A DNA stretch of 64,000 bases. Source: JAGWBF01 sp965116325 (GTDB lineage Bacteria > Chloroflexota > Dehalococcoidia > Lucifugimonadales > JAGWBF01). The notes under the pieces were generated by a model. That model had not been told where the DNA came from and made no database searches. It was given only the letters and a program-made list of their open reading frames with translations. The stretch spans positions 558,001 to 622,000 of the forward strand of contig OZ220675.1 in the NCBI GenBank assembly GCA_965116325.1, read 5' to 3'. Positions 15,171-23,402 of this stretch are shown here, one piece after another. Position numbers and translations under genes: made by a program. The stretch's first letter is position 1; each line of letters starts with the position of its first letter.

Positions 15171-17216
15171 TCACGCCTCGACCTCAACCCGATCAGACTC
15201 CAGGAGGGCCAGCAGCTCCTCCTCGGAGAGAATCCTGGTCCCCAGCTTCTCGGCCGCGGCCAGCTTGGAGCCCGGCTGCTCGCCTGCCACCAGGTGGGTG
15301 GTCTTCTTTGTAACGTTGGAGGATGTGCTTCCTCCCAGGGCCTTTATGCGGGCCTCGGCGGCCTGGCGTCCCATGCTGGAAAGGGTGCCTGTCAGCACAA
15401 AGCTCATGCCTGCCAAGGGTCTCTCCTGGCCTCCCGCCCCTTCGCCGTCGTCCTCACCCTCGGGCCTCTCCAGCATTACTCCTGCTCGTCGCAGCTTTTC
15501 CAGGACTTGGCGGTTGTAGTCAACCTCGAAGTAAGCAAGAATGCTGGCTGCGATCTTGGGCCCAATCCCCGGGATGGCGGTCAGCTCATCTTCGCCAGCC
15601 GCGGACAGCTCGTCGATGCTGGCGTAGTTCTCAGCGAGGAGATCGGCCATCTCCGACCCTACGTGAAGGATGCCCAGAGCCAGGATGATTCGTGACAAGG
15701 GCCTCTGCTTGCTGGCTTCGATGTTGTTCATGATCTTGGTCGCCAGCTTATCGCCCATGCGCTCGAGAGCCAGGAGGTGCTCCTTCTCCAGGTAGTAGAT
15801 GTCGGCGGCATCCTTGACCAAGCCGGTCTCGATCAGGATGCCGCACCAGCGCTCCCCCAGCCCATCTATGTCCATGGCCCCCTTGCTGATGAAGTGCTTG
15901 AGGAGCTCGTAGAACTGGGCCGGACAGGAGGCGTTGGGGCACCGGTGCATCGCCTCGGACTCTGGCTTGACCACGGAGGTCCCGCACACCGGGCAGGCGT
16001 CGGGCATGTGGAACATCTCTTCCTCGCCCGTGCGTCGTTCGAGCACGGGCCCGACCACCTGGGGTATGACCTCCCCTGCCCGCTCCACCAGCACCCAGTC
16101 CCCGACCCGGATGTCCTTTCGCTGGATATCCTCTTCGTTGTGAAGGGTGGCCAGCTTGACCATGGCCCCGCTGACGTTTACCGGCTCGAGGACGGCATAG
16201 GGATTGAGGCTGCCGGTGCGTCCCACGTTAATACCGATCTCCAGTAAGCGGGTAACCGCCTGCTCCGCCGGAAACTTGTAGGCGATAGCCCAGCGGGGCT
16301 CCCTGCCCACGTACCCCAGGGACTCCTGGAACCGGAAGGGGTTGACCTTCACCACCAAGCCGTCCACCTGGTACGGAAGCTCATGGCGGGCCTCCTGCCA
16401 ATAGGAGAACTGCTCCTCAACATCCTCAGGCGTCTTGCAGACTACGTTATTGGGGTTTGTCCGGAAGCCTAGTTCCTTCAGATATTCCAGGCTGTCCCAA
16501 TGGTTGTCGGGTATGCCGGAGCCTTCCACCCGCCCCAGGGAGTACACGAAGATGCTCAGGTTCCGGGAGGCGGTAACCTGGGGGTCAAGCTGGCGCACGG
16601 AACCGGCCCCCGAGTTCCTCGGGTTGGCGAAGGGGGCTTCGCCCCTGGCGAGCCTCTCCTCGTTCATGCGGCGGAAGCTCTCGATGGGCATGTACACCTC
16701 GCCGCGCACCTCCAGGGAGGGGGGGACCTCGCCCATTAATGACAGGGGGATGCTGCGAATGGTCCGAAGGTTGGTGGTCACATCCTCACCTCGGCGCCCG
16801 TCGCCCCTTGTTGCGCCCCGCACCAGGCGCCCGTTTTCGTAGATGAGGGAGACCGCCAGCCCATCTATCTTGAGCTCGCAGATCAGGTCGAACTCGACAT
16901 CGCCCAGAAGGTTCTTCACCCTGCGGTACCAAGCCTTCAGCTCATCCGGGTCGAAGGCGTTGGCCAAGCTCAGCATGGGCAGGGCGTGCTGTACCTCTTC
17001 GAACCCCTGGGAGGGGGCGGAACCCACCCGCTGGGTGGGAGAGTCGGGGGTAACCAGCTCGGGGTGCTCGGCTTCCAGGTCGCGGAGCCGTCGCAGCATG
17101 TGGTCGTACTCGGCGTCCGAGACCGTAGGAGCGTCCAGGGCATAGTAGCGGTAGTTGTGGTAGTTCAACTCCCTGCGCAGGTCTTCAACCTGCGCCCTTA
17201 TGTCAGCGGTACCCAT
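15171..17216 (-). CDS. ligA: NAD-dependent DNA ligase
   Basis: LigA seals nicks in replication and repair, using NAD+. From ATG 17216 the protein has 681 residues: the Ia domain (YHNYRYYALDAPTVSDAEYD) for NMN binding, the adenylation lysine K116 in CELKIDG, the OB fold, the zinc finger CPVC...CPNASC, helix-hairpin-helix repeats (AIPGIGPKIAASI) and a C-terminal BRCT domain (GMSFVLTGTLSSMGRQ). The frame is open for 59 more codons upstream but that part has no homology, and an extended -10 lies inside it. First gene of ligA-pth-protease. Confidence 0.98.
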   Translation of the reverse strand: MGTADIRAQVEDLRRELNYHNYRYYALDAPTVSDAEYDHMLRRLRDLEAEHPELVTPDSPTQRVGSAPSQGFEEVQHALPMLSLANAFDPDELKAWYRRVKNLLGDVEFDLICELKIDGLAVSLIYENGRLVRGATRGDGRRGEDVTTNLRTIRSIPLSLMGEVPPSLEVRGEVYMPIESFRRMNEERLARGEAPFANPRNSGAGSVRQLDPQVTASRNLSIFVYSLGRVEGSGIPDNHWDSLEYLKELGFRTNPNNVVCKTPEDVEEQFSYWQEARHELPYQVDGLVVKVNPFRFQESLGYVGREPRWAIAYKFPAEQAVTRLLEIGINVGRTGSLNPYAVLEPVNVSGAMVKLATLHNEEDIQRKDIRVGDWVLVERAGEVIPQVVGPVLERRTGEEEMFHMPDACPVCGTSVVKPESEAMHRCPNASCPAQFYELLKHFISKGAMDIDGLGERWCGILIETGLVKDAADIYYLEKEHLLALERMGDKLATKIMNNIEASKQRPLSRIILALGILHVGSEMADLLAENYASIDELSAAGEDELTAIPGIGPKIAASILAYFEVDYNRQVLEKLRRAGVMLERPEGEDDGEGAGGQERPLAGMSFVLTGTLSSMGRQAAEARIKALGGSTSSNVTKKTTHLVAGEQPGSKLAAAEKLGTRILSEEELLALLESDRVEVEA

Positions 17217-17274
17217 AGAGAACGTCCCCAGTGCGATATAACCATGCCGTTCGGCAAGTCTCCGATTATGGGAC

Positions 17275-17283
17275 ATTATAGCA
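17275..17283 (-). promoter_or_regulatory. Extended -10 promoter of ligA
   Basis: On the minus strand TGCTATAAT (17283-17275) is a perfect extended -10; no good -35 accompanies it. The predicted transcript start, near 17268, is about 50 bases before the ligA ATG and lies inside the upstream open frame, which supports the shorter protein. Confidence 0.65.
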
Positions 17284-17340
17284 AGTCCGAGTCCCCCTTC
17301 CATGACCTGCCCAAGCCGAATCACGGCCAAGAAAACCGAC

Positions 17341-17369
17341 TTGTCAAATGATGTGCTTACAACTAAGAT
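17341..17369 (+). promoter_or_regulatory. Promoter of the DUF3090/SCO1664 pair
   Basis: TTGTCA (-35, 17341-17346), exactly 17 bp, then TAAGAT (-10, 17364-17369). The predicted transcript start falls at about 17376, two or three bases before the GTG start codon at 17379, so the message would be essentially leaderless. Confidence 0.65.
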
Positions 17370-17378
17370 TGGGAAATT

Positions 17379-17900
17379 GTGGAAGCCAGTCAAGCCAGAT
17401 ACCGCTTCGGCGCACTATCCAGCATAACCGCAGAGGCTATCGGAGAGCCTGGGAAGCGCACCTTCAAGCTCACTCTCCATGCGGGAGCTGCTACAGCCAT
17501 CGTATGGCTGGAAAAGGAGCAGCTCTCCCAGCTGGGTACTCGCATCCAGGAGATCATTGCGACCTTGTCCGACGAGGAGAGGTCCCAGTCCGGCTATGCG
17601 CCTGAGCCCGAGTGGAACGATCGAATTACCAACCTGGACTTCAAGGCCGCCAAGCTTGCCTTGGGGTACGATTCCGGTTCGGGGAACTTTCTCCTCCTGG
17701 CCCACAACATGGAAGAGGAGGATGACCGGACCGCCACCGTCAGCGGCTGGATCTCCCTGACCCAGGGAGAAGACCTGGGAGAAGAAGCCCTCAGGGTCTG
17801 CGCCGCCGGCAGGCCTCAATGCCCCCTTTGCTCCAGACCCATCGACCCTGACGGCCACATGTGCCCCAGGGCCAACGGGCACGCACCCCTCCAAGACTGA
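17379..17900 (+). CDS. DUF3090 family protein
   Basis: Length (173 residues) and context match the DUF3090 family, found in Actinobacteria and Chloroflexota and nearly always next to an SCO1664-type gene, as here. Its function is unknown. The N-terminus YRFGALSSITAEAIGEPGKRTFKL is a beta-rich fold and the C-terminus has CPLC...CP (from CPLCSRPIDPDGHMCP), a likely zinc ribbon. The start is GTG, close behind the promoter. Spacing to the next gene is 28 bp. Confidence 0.88.
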   Translation: MEASQARYRFGALSSITAEAIGEPGKRTFKLTLHAGAATAIVWLEKEQLSQLGTRIQEIIATLSDEERSQSGYAPEPEWNDRITNLDFKAAKLALGYDSGSGNFLLLAHNMEEEDDRTATVSGWISLTQGEDLGEEALRVCAAGRPQCPLCSRPIDPDGHMCPRANGHAPLQD

Positions 17901-17928
17901 CAACCCGCCCTGGGAGGATGTGTAAGGA

Positions 17929-18627
17929 TTGAGCTCCGTCCAGGATACCCGCAGGTTGCTGCTGGAAGGGGAGATCAGCGACGCCAGCCTCACCCTCTGG
18001 GGCTCCAACTACACCTTCCTCGTCAATGTTAACGACGGCGCCGAAGGCTGCCAGGCTGTTTACAAGCCAAGGGACGGCGAAGCGCCCCTCTGGGACTTCC
18101 CCGGCGGCACCCTGTACAAACGGGAGTACGGCGCCTACCTCTTGAGCCAGATTCTCGGCTGGGACCTGGTGCCCTTAACCGTGGTAAGGGACGGCCCTTA
18201 CGGCGTAGGCTCCTTGCAGTTCTTTGTGGAACATGACCCCCAGATCCACTACTACTCCCTGCGGGACGACCACAGCGAAGAGTTGAAAAAGATCGCCTGC
18301 TTCGACCTTGTCAGCAACAACGCCGACCGCAAGGGCATCCACTGCATCCAGGGGAACGACGGCCACATCTGGGGTATCGACCACGGGCTGACCTTTCACG
18401 CCCAACTCAAGGTACGGACGGTGATCTGGGACTTTGCCGGAGAACCGATACCCCGGGAGTTCCTGGCCGACCTGGAGTCCTTCGCCGCCACACTGGAGGA
18501 ACCTGAGGGCACTGCCAAGGAGCTTATGGGGCTGCTGCATCCCACCGAGGCCGACGCCCTGAAGCAGCGCGTCCAGTGGATAACCGAGATCAAGGAGTTT
18601 CCGGGCACCACCCGCCGCCGGGCATAA
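17929..18627 (+). CDS. SCO1664-family kinase-like protein
   Basis: This is the regular partner of DUF3090. The family has a PI3/4-kinase-like fold. Visible blocks are VYKPRDGEAPLWDFPGGTLY (phosphate-binding region with a conserved Lys), ACFDLVSNNADRKGIHC, which resembles the catalytic loop (D-x4-N-x-DR), and WGIDHGLTFH, which resembles the metal-binding loop. No substrate is known for the family. The start is TTG at 17929 with GGGAGG 11 bases upstream, so the spacing is a little long. Length 232 residues, slightly short for the family. Confidence 0.85.
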   Translation: MSSVQDTRRLLLEGEISDASLTLWGSNYTFLVNVNDGAEGCQAVYKPRDGEAPLWDFPGGTLYKREYGAYLLSQILGWDLVPLTVVRDGPYGVGSLQFFVEHDPQIHYYSLRDDHSEELKKIACFDLVSNNADRKGIHCIQGNDGHIWGIDHGLTFHAQLKVRTVIWDFAGEPIPREFLADLESFAATLEEPEGTAKELMGLLHPTEADALKQRVQWITEIKEFPGTTRRRA

Positions 18628-18634
18628 CCGAAGT

Positions 18635-19045
18635 CTAGGTCCGGAAACCGTGGTTTGCCTGGTAGGCCTCCACGTCAGATTGGAGCCTGCGCCTGAACTC
18701 TACCGAGTTCGTGGGCTGGATCATCAATCTACCCGATGTCTTCAGCCGGATGATCAGGCGGTTCCCCAATGGAAGAGGCAGGGCATCGACCCACTCGATG
18801 TGGTCGAAGAGCACGTGCCGGGTCCTCGGTCGGCCGTAGAAGATCACCATCCTGTCTTCAAAGATAGAGTAGTACTTGGGGGTGGTGAAATATGCTAGGA
18901 GGGCAAAGGCCAGACCCACGAGGATTAGAGGGTAGGCCTGGAACATAACTCCCAGGATCATGGAGAGGAAAGCGACGATGTATCGCAGGTTGGCCGAACC
19001 TGCATGCCTCTCGAACCACCGTTCCTTAGGCTGAATCGATTCCAA
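18635..19045 (-). CDS. PH-like membrane protein, paralogue 1
   Basis: 136 residues: two hydrophobic segments (about 21-52) then a small beta-rich domain with YYSIFEDRMVIFYGRPRTRH and HIEWVDAL, similar to bacterial PH domains. Its neighbour 19051-19509 has the same layout with SYSLYEDRLVVFYGRPRLRH, so the two arose by tandem duplication; they are 5 bp apart and co-transcribed. Function is unknown. It converges with SCO1664, with 7 bp between the stops. Confidence 0.72.
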   Translation of the reverse strand: MESIQPKERWFERHAGSANLRYIVAFLSMILGVMFQAYPLILVGLAFALLAYFTTPKYYSIFEDRMVIFYGRPRTRHVLFDHIEWVDALPLPLGNRLIIRLKTSGRLMIQPTNSVEFRRRLQSDVEAYQANHGFRT

Positions 19046-19050
19046 GGCCC

Positions 19051-19509
19051 TTAGACCTCTTCTGCAGGAGGCTCTTGGGGAGGCTGTTGCTCCGGGGTCT
19101 GACCTGTGTAGGATTGAACGGCTGCCTTGAACTTGTCCTGGAAGTCGCCCAAGGCTTTGGGCTGGATGATGACTCTCCTGCCGCTACGCAGCCTGATCCA
19201 CAAACGGTTGCCGAAGTTGAACTGCGGCACCTCGATTTCATCGATCTCGTTGAACAAGACGTGCCTTAACCGGGGCCTGCCGTAAAAAACAACCAAGCGG
19301 TCTTCATACAGGCTGTACGACAATGGAGTCGTAAGCCAAGCGTATGCCGTCGCAGCAATGCCTATGACAACAAAATCTCCGGGGACGAAGAGACCGGCCT
19401 GCACAACCACGCCCATGACCACGAAGGCGATGCCCATGATGAGGGTTATGTTGATGGAGGATACGTGACGGTCTCTGTACAGGGGTTCGGGACGTTGCAT
19501 AACGGCCAT
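19051..19509 (-). CDS. PH-like membrane protein, paralogue 2
   Basis: 152 residues: two membrane helices (about 18-58) followed by a PH-like domain, then a Pro/Glu/Gln-rich tail (TPEQQPPQEPPAEEV). The shared core with its neighbour is EDRxVxFYGRPRxRHVLFxxI and a GNRLxIRLxxxGRxxIQP block. The -10-like hexamer TACAAT lies directly against the ATG at 19509, so the true start may be the Met codon three residues later. It is first in a two-gene operon. Confidence 0.72.
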   Translation of the reverse strand: MAVMQRPEPLYRDRHVSSINITLIMGIAFVVMGVVVQAGLFVPGDFVVIGIAATAYAWLTTPLSYSLYEDRLVVFYGRPRLRHVLFNEIDEIEVPQFNFGNRLWIRLRSGRRVIIQPKALGDFQDKFKAAVQSYTGQTPEQQPPQEPPAEEV

Positions 19510-19600
19510 ATTGTATCACATACCTAGCCGAGTTTTGGATGAATTGGGAGGCCGGGACAACGGTAACGAGCAGGGAACAGGCCGTTGTCCGAATGGGTTC

Positions 19601-19609
19601 TGGTATAAT
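19601..19609 (+). promoter_or_regulatory. Extended -10 promoter of DUF2007 gene
   Basis: TGGTATAAT (19601-19609) is a perfect consensus -10 with the TGn extension. TTGTCC at 19585 is too close (13 bp) for a standard -35. The predicted leader is about 44 bases. Confidence 0.65.
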
Positions 19610-19659
19610 GCACCCGGCCCGCCCTGACCGGACCTATCCCCTGCGACCGTAAGCTAATC

Positions 19660-20004
19660 ATGGACGATAGACCCTCCAGGAAACAGATACAGCTCAACGT
19701 ATACGACAACGAACCCCTGGCCCGGCTTGACCAGCAGCGCCTCCAGCAGGAGGATATCCCCTGCGTCGTGCGCTCCCTGGGGGTAGGACCCGGCGGATGG
19801 GGCGTAGCGACCTACCTACCCCACGGGTTGTATATCGAGGCATCCGACGAGATGAAGGCCCGAGAGATCCTGGAGCTTGCCCCTGCCGAGATCACCGAGA
19901 GGGACGGGACTTCGACAGGATCGCCCATTAAGCTTCACCCAGCCCTCGTCGTGCTTCTGTTCGTCGTCGTCGCAGCCATCCTGTTAACCAACCTTCGCTG
20001 GTAA
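19660..20004 (+). CDS. DUF2007-type protein with C-terminal membrane helix
   Basis: The first 80 residues match the short DUF2007 (putative signal-transducing, PII-like) fold: LNVYDNEPLARLDQQRLQQEDIPCVVR, GLYIEASDEMKAREIL. A single hydrophobic helix (about 92-110) follows, so the domain is anchored on the cytoplasmic side. Function is unknown. It has its own promoter; the ggt-like gene begins 48 bp later in the same direction and may be co-transcribed. Confidence 0.75.
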   Translation: MDDRPSRKQIQLNVYDNEPLARLDQQRLQQEDIPCVVRSLGVGPGGWGVATYLPHGLYIEASDEMKAREILELAPAEITERDGTSTGSPIKLHPALVVLLFVVVAAILLTNLRW

Positions 20005-20052
20005 ACTCATCCACATCCTTCTCCGGCAAAAGTCCATCAAGGAGGCCCTGAC

Positions 20053-21855
20053 TTGGTGATAAGAAGGGAGAGCTTGCTCCCCGAACACGTAGAGTTTCAG
20101 AAGAGCGCCACGGGCAGAGCGTCTGTATCGGGTACCCGGGGAGTCGTGTCCTCGGGGCATCACCTTGTCTCTCTTTCGGGAATGAAGATGCTTCTGAACG
20201 GAGGCAACGCCTTCGACGCCGCGGTGGCCATGGGCCTGTCGGCGGGGGTGATAGAGCCGGCGGCCCCCTACTCCCTGGCTGCCGAGGGCTCCTTTATGCT
20301 CTACCCTGCTGCAACGGGCAAGGTTGTCTCCCTGAGCGGCCAGGGTGTGGCCGCCGGGCGGGCCACCGTCGACCTGTTCACCAGCAGAGGCCTGGACAAG
20401 GTACCGACAGGCCCCCATCCCGACGCCGGGTTGTCTTTCACGGTGCCGGGAATCATGGGCGCCTACTTGTCCATCCTGGAGAACTACGGCACCAAGACCC
20501 TGGGGGAAACGGCCGCTCCGGCAATCGACTACGCCCGCCGTGGGTTCCCCATGTACCCGTTCATGCGCCGCATGCTGGGCTTCAGGGGCACCGCCGAACG
20601 AATCCGGAAGTACTCGCCCCACGGTACCCAGGTGTTCTTCACAGGAGACGAACCCCACGAGGTCGGCCAGCTGGTAGTGCAGGAGAGCCTGGCATCCACT
20701 CTGGGCAAGATGGTCGATGCAGAAAGCGCCACCAGAAGCAACAGGCAAACGGGCATTCAGGCAGCCCGCGAAGTGTTCTACCGGGGAGACATCGCCAGGA
20801 CAATCGTGGAGTGCTCGGACCGCCTGGGTGGGCTCCTCAGCATGGATGACTTGGCTGCCTACTCTCCCAAGTACGAGGAACCCCTCACCATCGACTTCCG
20901 GGGGTACCGAATATGCGCTCAGTCCACGTGGACCCAAGGAGCGGTGCTGCTGCAAGCCCTCAACATCCTGGAGGAGTTCGATCTGGCGGGCATGGGGCAT
21001 AACTCAGCCCAGTATGTCCACATAGTGACCGAGGCCATTAAGCTGGCTTTCGCGGACAGAGAGGCCTATTACGGGGACCCGGACTTCGCCCGCGTGCCCA
21101 TAGACGGTCTGCTGTCCAAGCCCTACGCAGCCACCCGCCTTCCGTTGCTGCGGGAGGATGAAGCCTGGCCGGAGATACCCCCAGCCGGGGACCCCTGGGC
21201 CTTCAGCGCCCTCTCCCGTCCGGAAGCGGCAATGGCGGGCGCATCGGACTCGCCGACCTCAGGCCCGGGGGCCGACCACGGGACTACCCATCTCGCAGCC
21301 ATAGACGGAGAGGGGAATATCATCTGCGCTACGCCCAGCGGCGCTGCCTTCTTCAAGTCCATCTACTTCCCTGAGCTGGGATTGGCCCTGAGTACACGCA
21401 GCGAGATGTTCTTCGTGGACGAAAACCATCCCAACGGCATCCAGCCGGGAAAACGCCCACGCACCACCCTCGTGAACTACATGGTCTGCCAGGGCGACCA
21501 TCCCTTCATGACCGTCGGTTGTCCCGGCGGCGACAACCAAGCCCAGTCGGACATCCAGCTAGTCCTGAACGTGCTGGTGTTCGGCATGAACCCCCAGGAG
21601 GCGGTAGAAGCGCCCCGGTTCGCATCCCAGAGCATGACCAACTCCTTCTATCCCAGGGTCTATCGTCCCGGCCACCTGGATGTGGAGCCAGGGATCACAA
21701 CCGAGGTGCAGCTGCAGTTGGAAACCCTGGGGCACAAGGTGGTGGAGGCGTTTCCCTGCGGCTACGGGGCAACGGTGACACGCCGGGAACCAGACTCAGG
21801 GATCATGAGTGCTGGGGCGGATAATCGGACAGCTTCATACGCAATTGCATGGTAG
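20053..21855 (+). CDS. Gamma-glutamyltransferase family protein
   Basis: This Ntn-hydrolase is made as a precursor that cuts itself. Blocks are SSGHHLVSLSGMKMLLNGGNAFDAAVA, TVPGIMGAYLS and the cleavage/nucleophile motif DHGTTHLAAIDGEGN, in which the first Thr (about residue 411) would become the N-terminus of the small subunit. GCPGGDNQAQSDIQ near the end matches the conserved oxyanion/Gly-Gly region. No signal peptide is visible, so it is probably cytoplasmic, unlike classical GGT. The start is TTG 20053 or GTG 20056 behind a strong AAGGAGG. The 3' end overlaps the convergent aminotransferase gene by 53 bp. Confidence 0.9.
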   Translation: MVIRRESLLPEHVEFQKSATGRASVSGTRGVVSSGHHLVSLSGMKMLLNGGNAFDAAVAMGLSAGVIEPAAPYSLAAEGSFMLYPAATGKVVSLSGQGVAAGRATVDLFTSRGLDKVPTGPHPDAGLSFTVPGIMGAYLSILENYGTKTLGETAAPAIDYARRGFPMYPFMRRMLGFRGTAERIRKYSPHGTQVFFTGDEPHEVGQLVVQESLASTLGKMVDAESATRSNRQTGIQAAREVFYRGDIARTIVECSDRLGGLLSMDDLAAYSPKYEEPLTIDFRGYRICAQSTWTQGAVLLQALNILEEFDLAGMGHNSAQYVHIVTEAIKLAFADREAYYGDPDFARVPIDGLLSKPYAATRLPLLREDEAWPEIPPAGDPWAFSALSRPEAAMAGASDSPTSGPGADHGTTHLAAIDGEGNIICATPSGAAFFKSIYFPELGLALSTRSEMFFVDENHPNGIQPGKRPRTTLVNYMVCQGDHPFMTVGCPGGDNQAQSDIQLVLNVLVFGMNPQEAVEAPRFASQSMTNSFYPRVYRPGHLDVEPGITTEVQLQLETLGHKVVEAFPCGYGATVTRREPDSGIMSAGADNRTASYAIAW

Positions 21856-23215
21856 GAAACGGTAGGTCCGGATCGGGGTTTCCGCCCCTGTAAAGCACCC
21901 GCCTGAGAGCCTTGGTAAAGGCGTCGATTTCCACCTCGGTCATCGGAGCCGAAACTGCCCCCACGAGGCTGGGAGCCATCATCACGCCTTCGTTCATCAG
22001 CCCCCAGAACACCTCGTTCCTCCGCTCTTCATCTCCCTTGGCAACATCCCGCCACGTGTGGACGGGATCGTTGACGAAATGCAATCCAAACAGGGAGCCA
22101 AGCCCCGTCACCCGCACAGGCACTTCCAATTCCAGGCAGACATCTCTTATGCCTTCCCGGAGAGCATCGGTGATCTCATCCAGGTGCCCATACACCTCCG
22201 GTGTGAGGTGCTCCAGGGTGATTCCGCCGGCCAGCATGGCCAGGGGATTACCGTTAAAGGTGCCCGCATGGACCACGGCGGGGCCCTTTAGGGGGTCGAA
22301 CAGCGCCATGATCTCCCTGGAGCCTCCAAAAGCTCCCACGGGGAACCCGCCCCCTATCACCTTCCCAAAGGTGGTCATGTCCGGGGTGACGTCGTAGAGC
22401 TCCTGGGCGCCTCCCCGGGCGACGCGGAAGCTGATCACCTCGTCGAATATGAGCACGATGCCATACCGCTTGGTGAAGTCCCGGAGCATCTGCAGATACT
22501 CCGGCGCGGCCGGGACCATGCCTGAGCTGCCCAACACCGGTTCGACGATAACCGCTGCCAGCTCATGGGCAACTTCCCGGAGGAGGAGACGGGACGCCTC
22601 AACGTCGTTAAAGGGCAGCACCAACACATGGTTCAGGGTTTCCGGGGGCAGACCGGCAACGCTGCCAACGGGCCTGGGTCGGTCGTCGGGGCCCGATGTG
22701 GCCGGGTCAGTGCGAACGCTCACCGAGACCGCATCGTGGGTGCCGTGATATCCGCCCTCGCACTTGGCCAGCTTGGTCCTTCCGGTGAAGGCTCTGGCAG
22801 CCCTGATGGCGTTCAGGGTGGCTTCAGTGCCCGAGTTTGTGAACCTGACCATGTCGAGCGATGGAACACGGTCGCAGAGGAGCTTTGCCAACATGACTTG
22901 GTAGCGATTGGGCGCGTTGAAAGCAAGGCCCTTCTCCGCCTGTTTCTGGACAGCCTCCACCACCGGGGGATAGGCGTTGCCGAACACAGAGGTGGTCATG
23001 CAACCTATGAAATCCAGGCGGGCGGTGCCATCCACATCGTAAACGTAGCAACCTTCGCCCCGCTCAATGTATATGGGATACGGCTTCCAGAAGATGCTGC
23101 TCCGGGTGTCTCCGCCAGGAAGGTAGCTCTGGGCTGTTTTCCACAAGGCCATGGAGCCGCCGGTCATTTCCAGGTAGCGCTCCAGCTCTCTCCACGCATC
23201 GGGTTTTGACGCCAT
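21803..23215 (-). CDS. HemL-like class III aminotransferase
   Basis: This is a PLP enzyme of the glutamate-1-semialdehyde aminotransferase-like group. It has GEGCYVYDVDGTARLDFIGC, FTNSGTEATLNAIRAARAFTGR, IFDEVISFRVARGG and the Schiff-base lysine in TTFGKVIGGGFPVGAFGG (K285). True HemL has different residues in several places (for example the DEVMTGFR block), and the protein is longer (470 against about 430), so assignment to haem synthesis is doubtful; it may act on another amine or semialdehyde. The ATG at 23215 is preferred to a TTG one codon earlier. It overlaps the 3' end of the gamma-glutamyltransferase gene. Confidence 0.88.
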   Translation of the reverse strand: MASKPDAWRELERYLEMTGGSMALWKTAQSYLPGGDTRSSIFWKPYPIYIERGEGCYVYDVDGTARLDFIGCMTTSVFGNAYPPVVEAVQKQAEKGLAFNAPNRYQVMLAKLLCDRVPSLDMVRFTNSGTEATLNAIRAARAFTGRTKLAKCEGGYHGTHDAVSVSVRTDPATSGPDDRPRPVGSVAGLPPETLNHVLVLPFNDVEASRLLLREVAHELAAVIVEPVLGSSGMVPAAPEYLQMLRDFTKRYGIVLIFDEVISFRVARGGAQELYDVTPDMTTFGKVIGGGFPVGAFGGSREIMALFDPLKGPAVVHAGTFNGNPLAMLAGGITLEHLTPEVYGHLDEITDALREGIRDVCLELEVPVRVTGLGSLFGLHFVNDPVHTWRDVAKGDEERRNEVFWGLMNEGVMMAPSLVGAVSAPMTEVEIDAFTKALRRVLYRGGNPDPDLPFPTMQLRMKLSDYPPQHS

Positions 23216-23402
23216 CAAGCTTTCCCTACGGTCAGAGTCCCAGCTTCAACTGGCCCACAGATGATAGCACCTCGACCTCCCTTTTCCCACACCGCCCGTA
23301 AATCGCAGAACATCCCTTGGCATGATTTTGCAAGCAAAAAACTGGCCAATTTTTAGCGAAAGAAGCCTTGTAAGTTCCAAAAATTACTTGATAGGCTGAA
23401 TT

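Noticed and set aside
14056..15519. A 487-codon open frame opposite the metalloprotease, pth and ligA ends
   Set aside because: It crosses three well-supported genes on the other strand and has no homology-like features.
21803..23215. Assignment of the class III aminotransferase as HemL for haem synthesis
   Set aside because: Several HemL signature residues differ and it is far from the tetrapyrrole operon; only a HemL-like label is justified.
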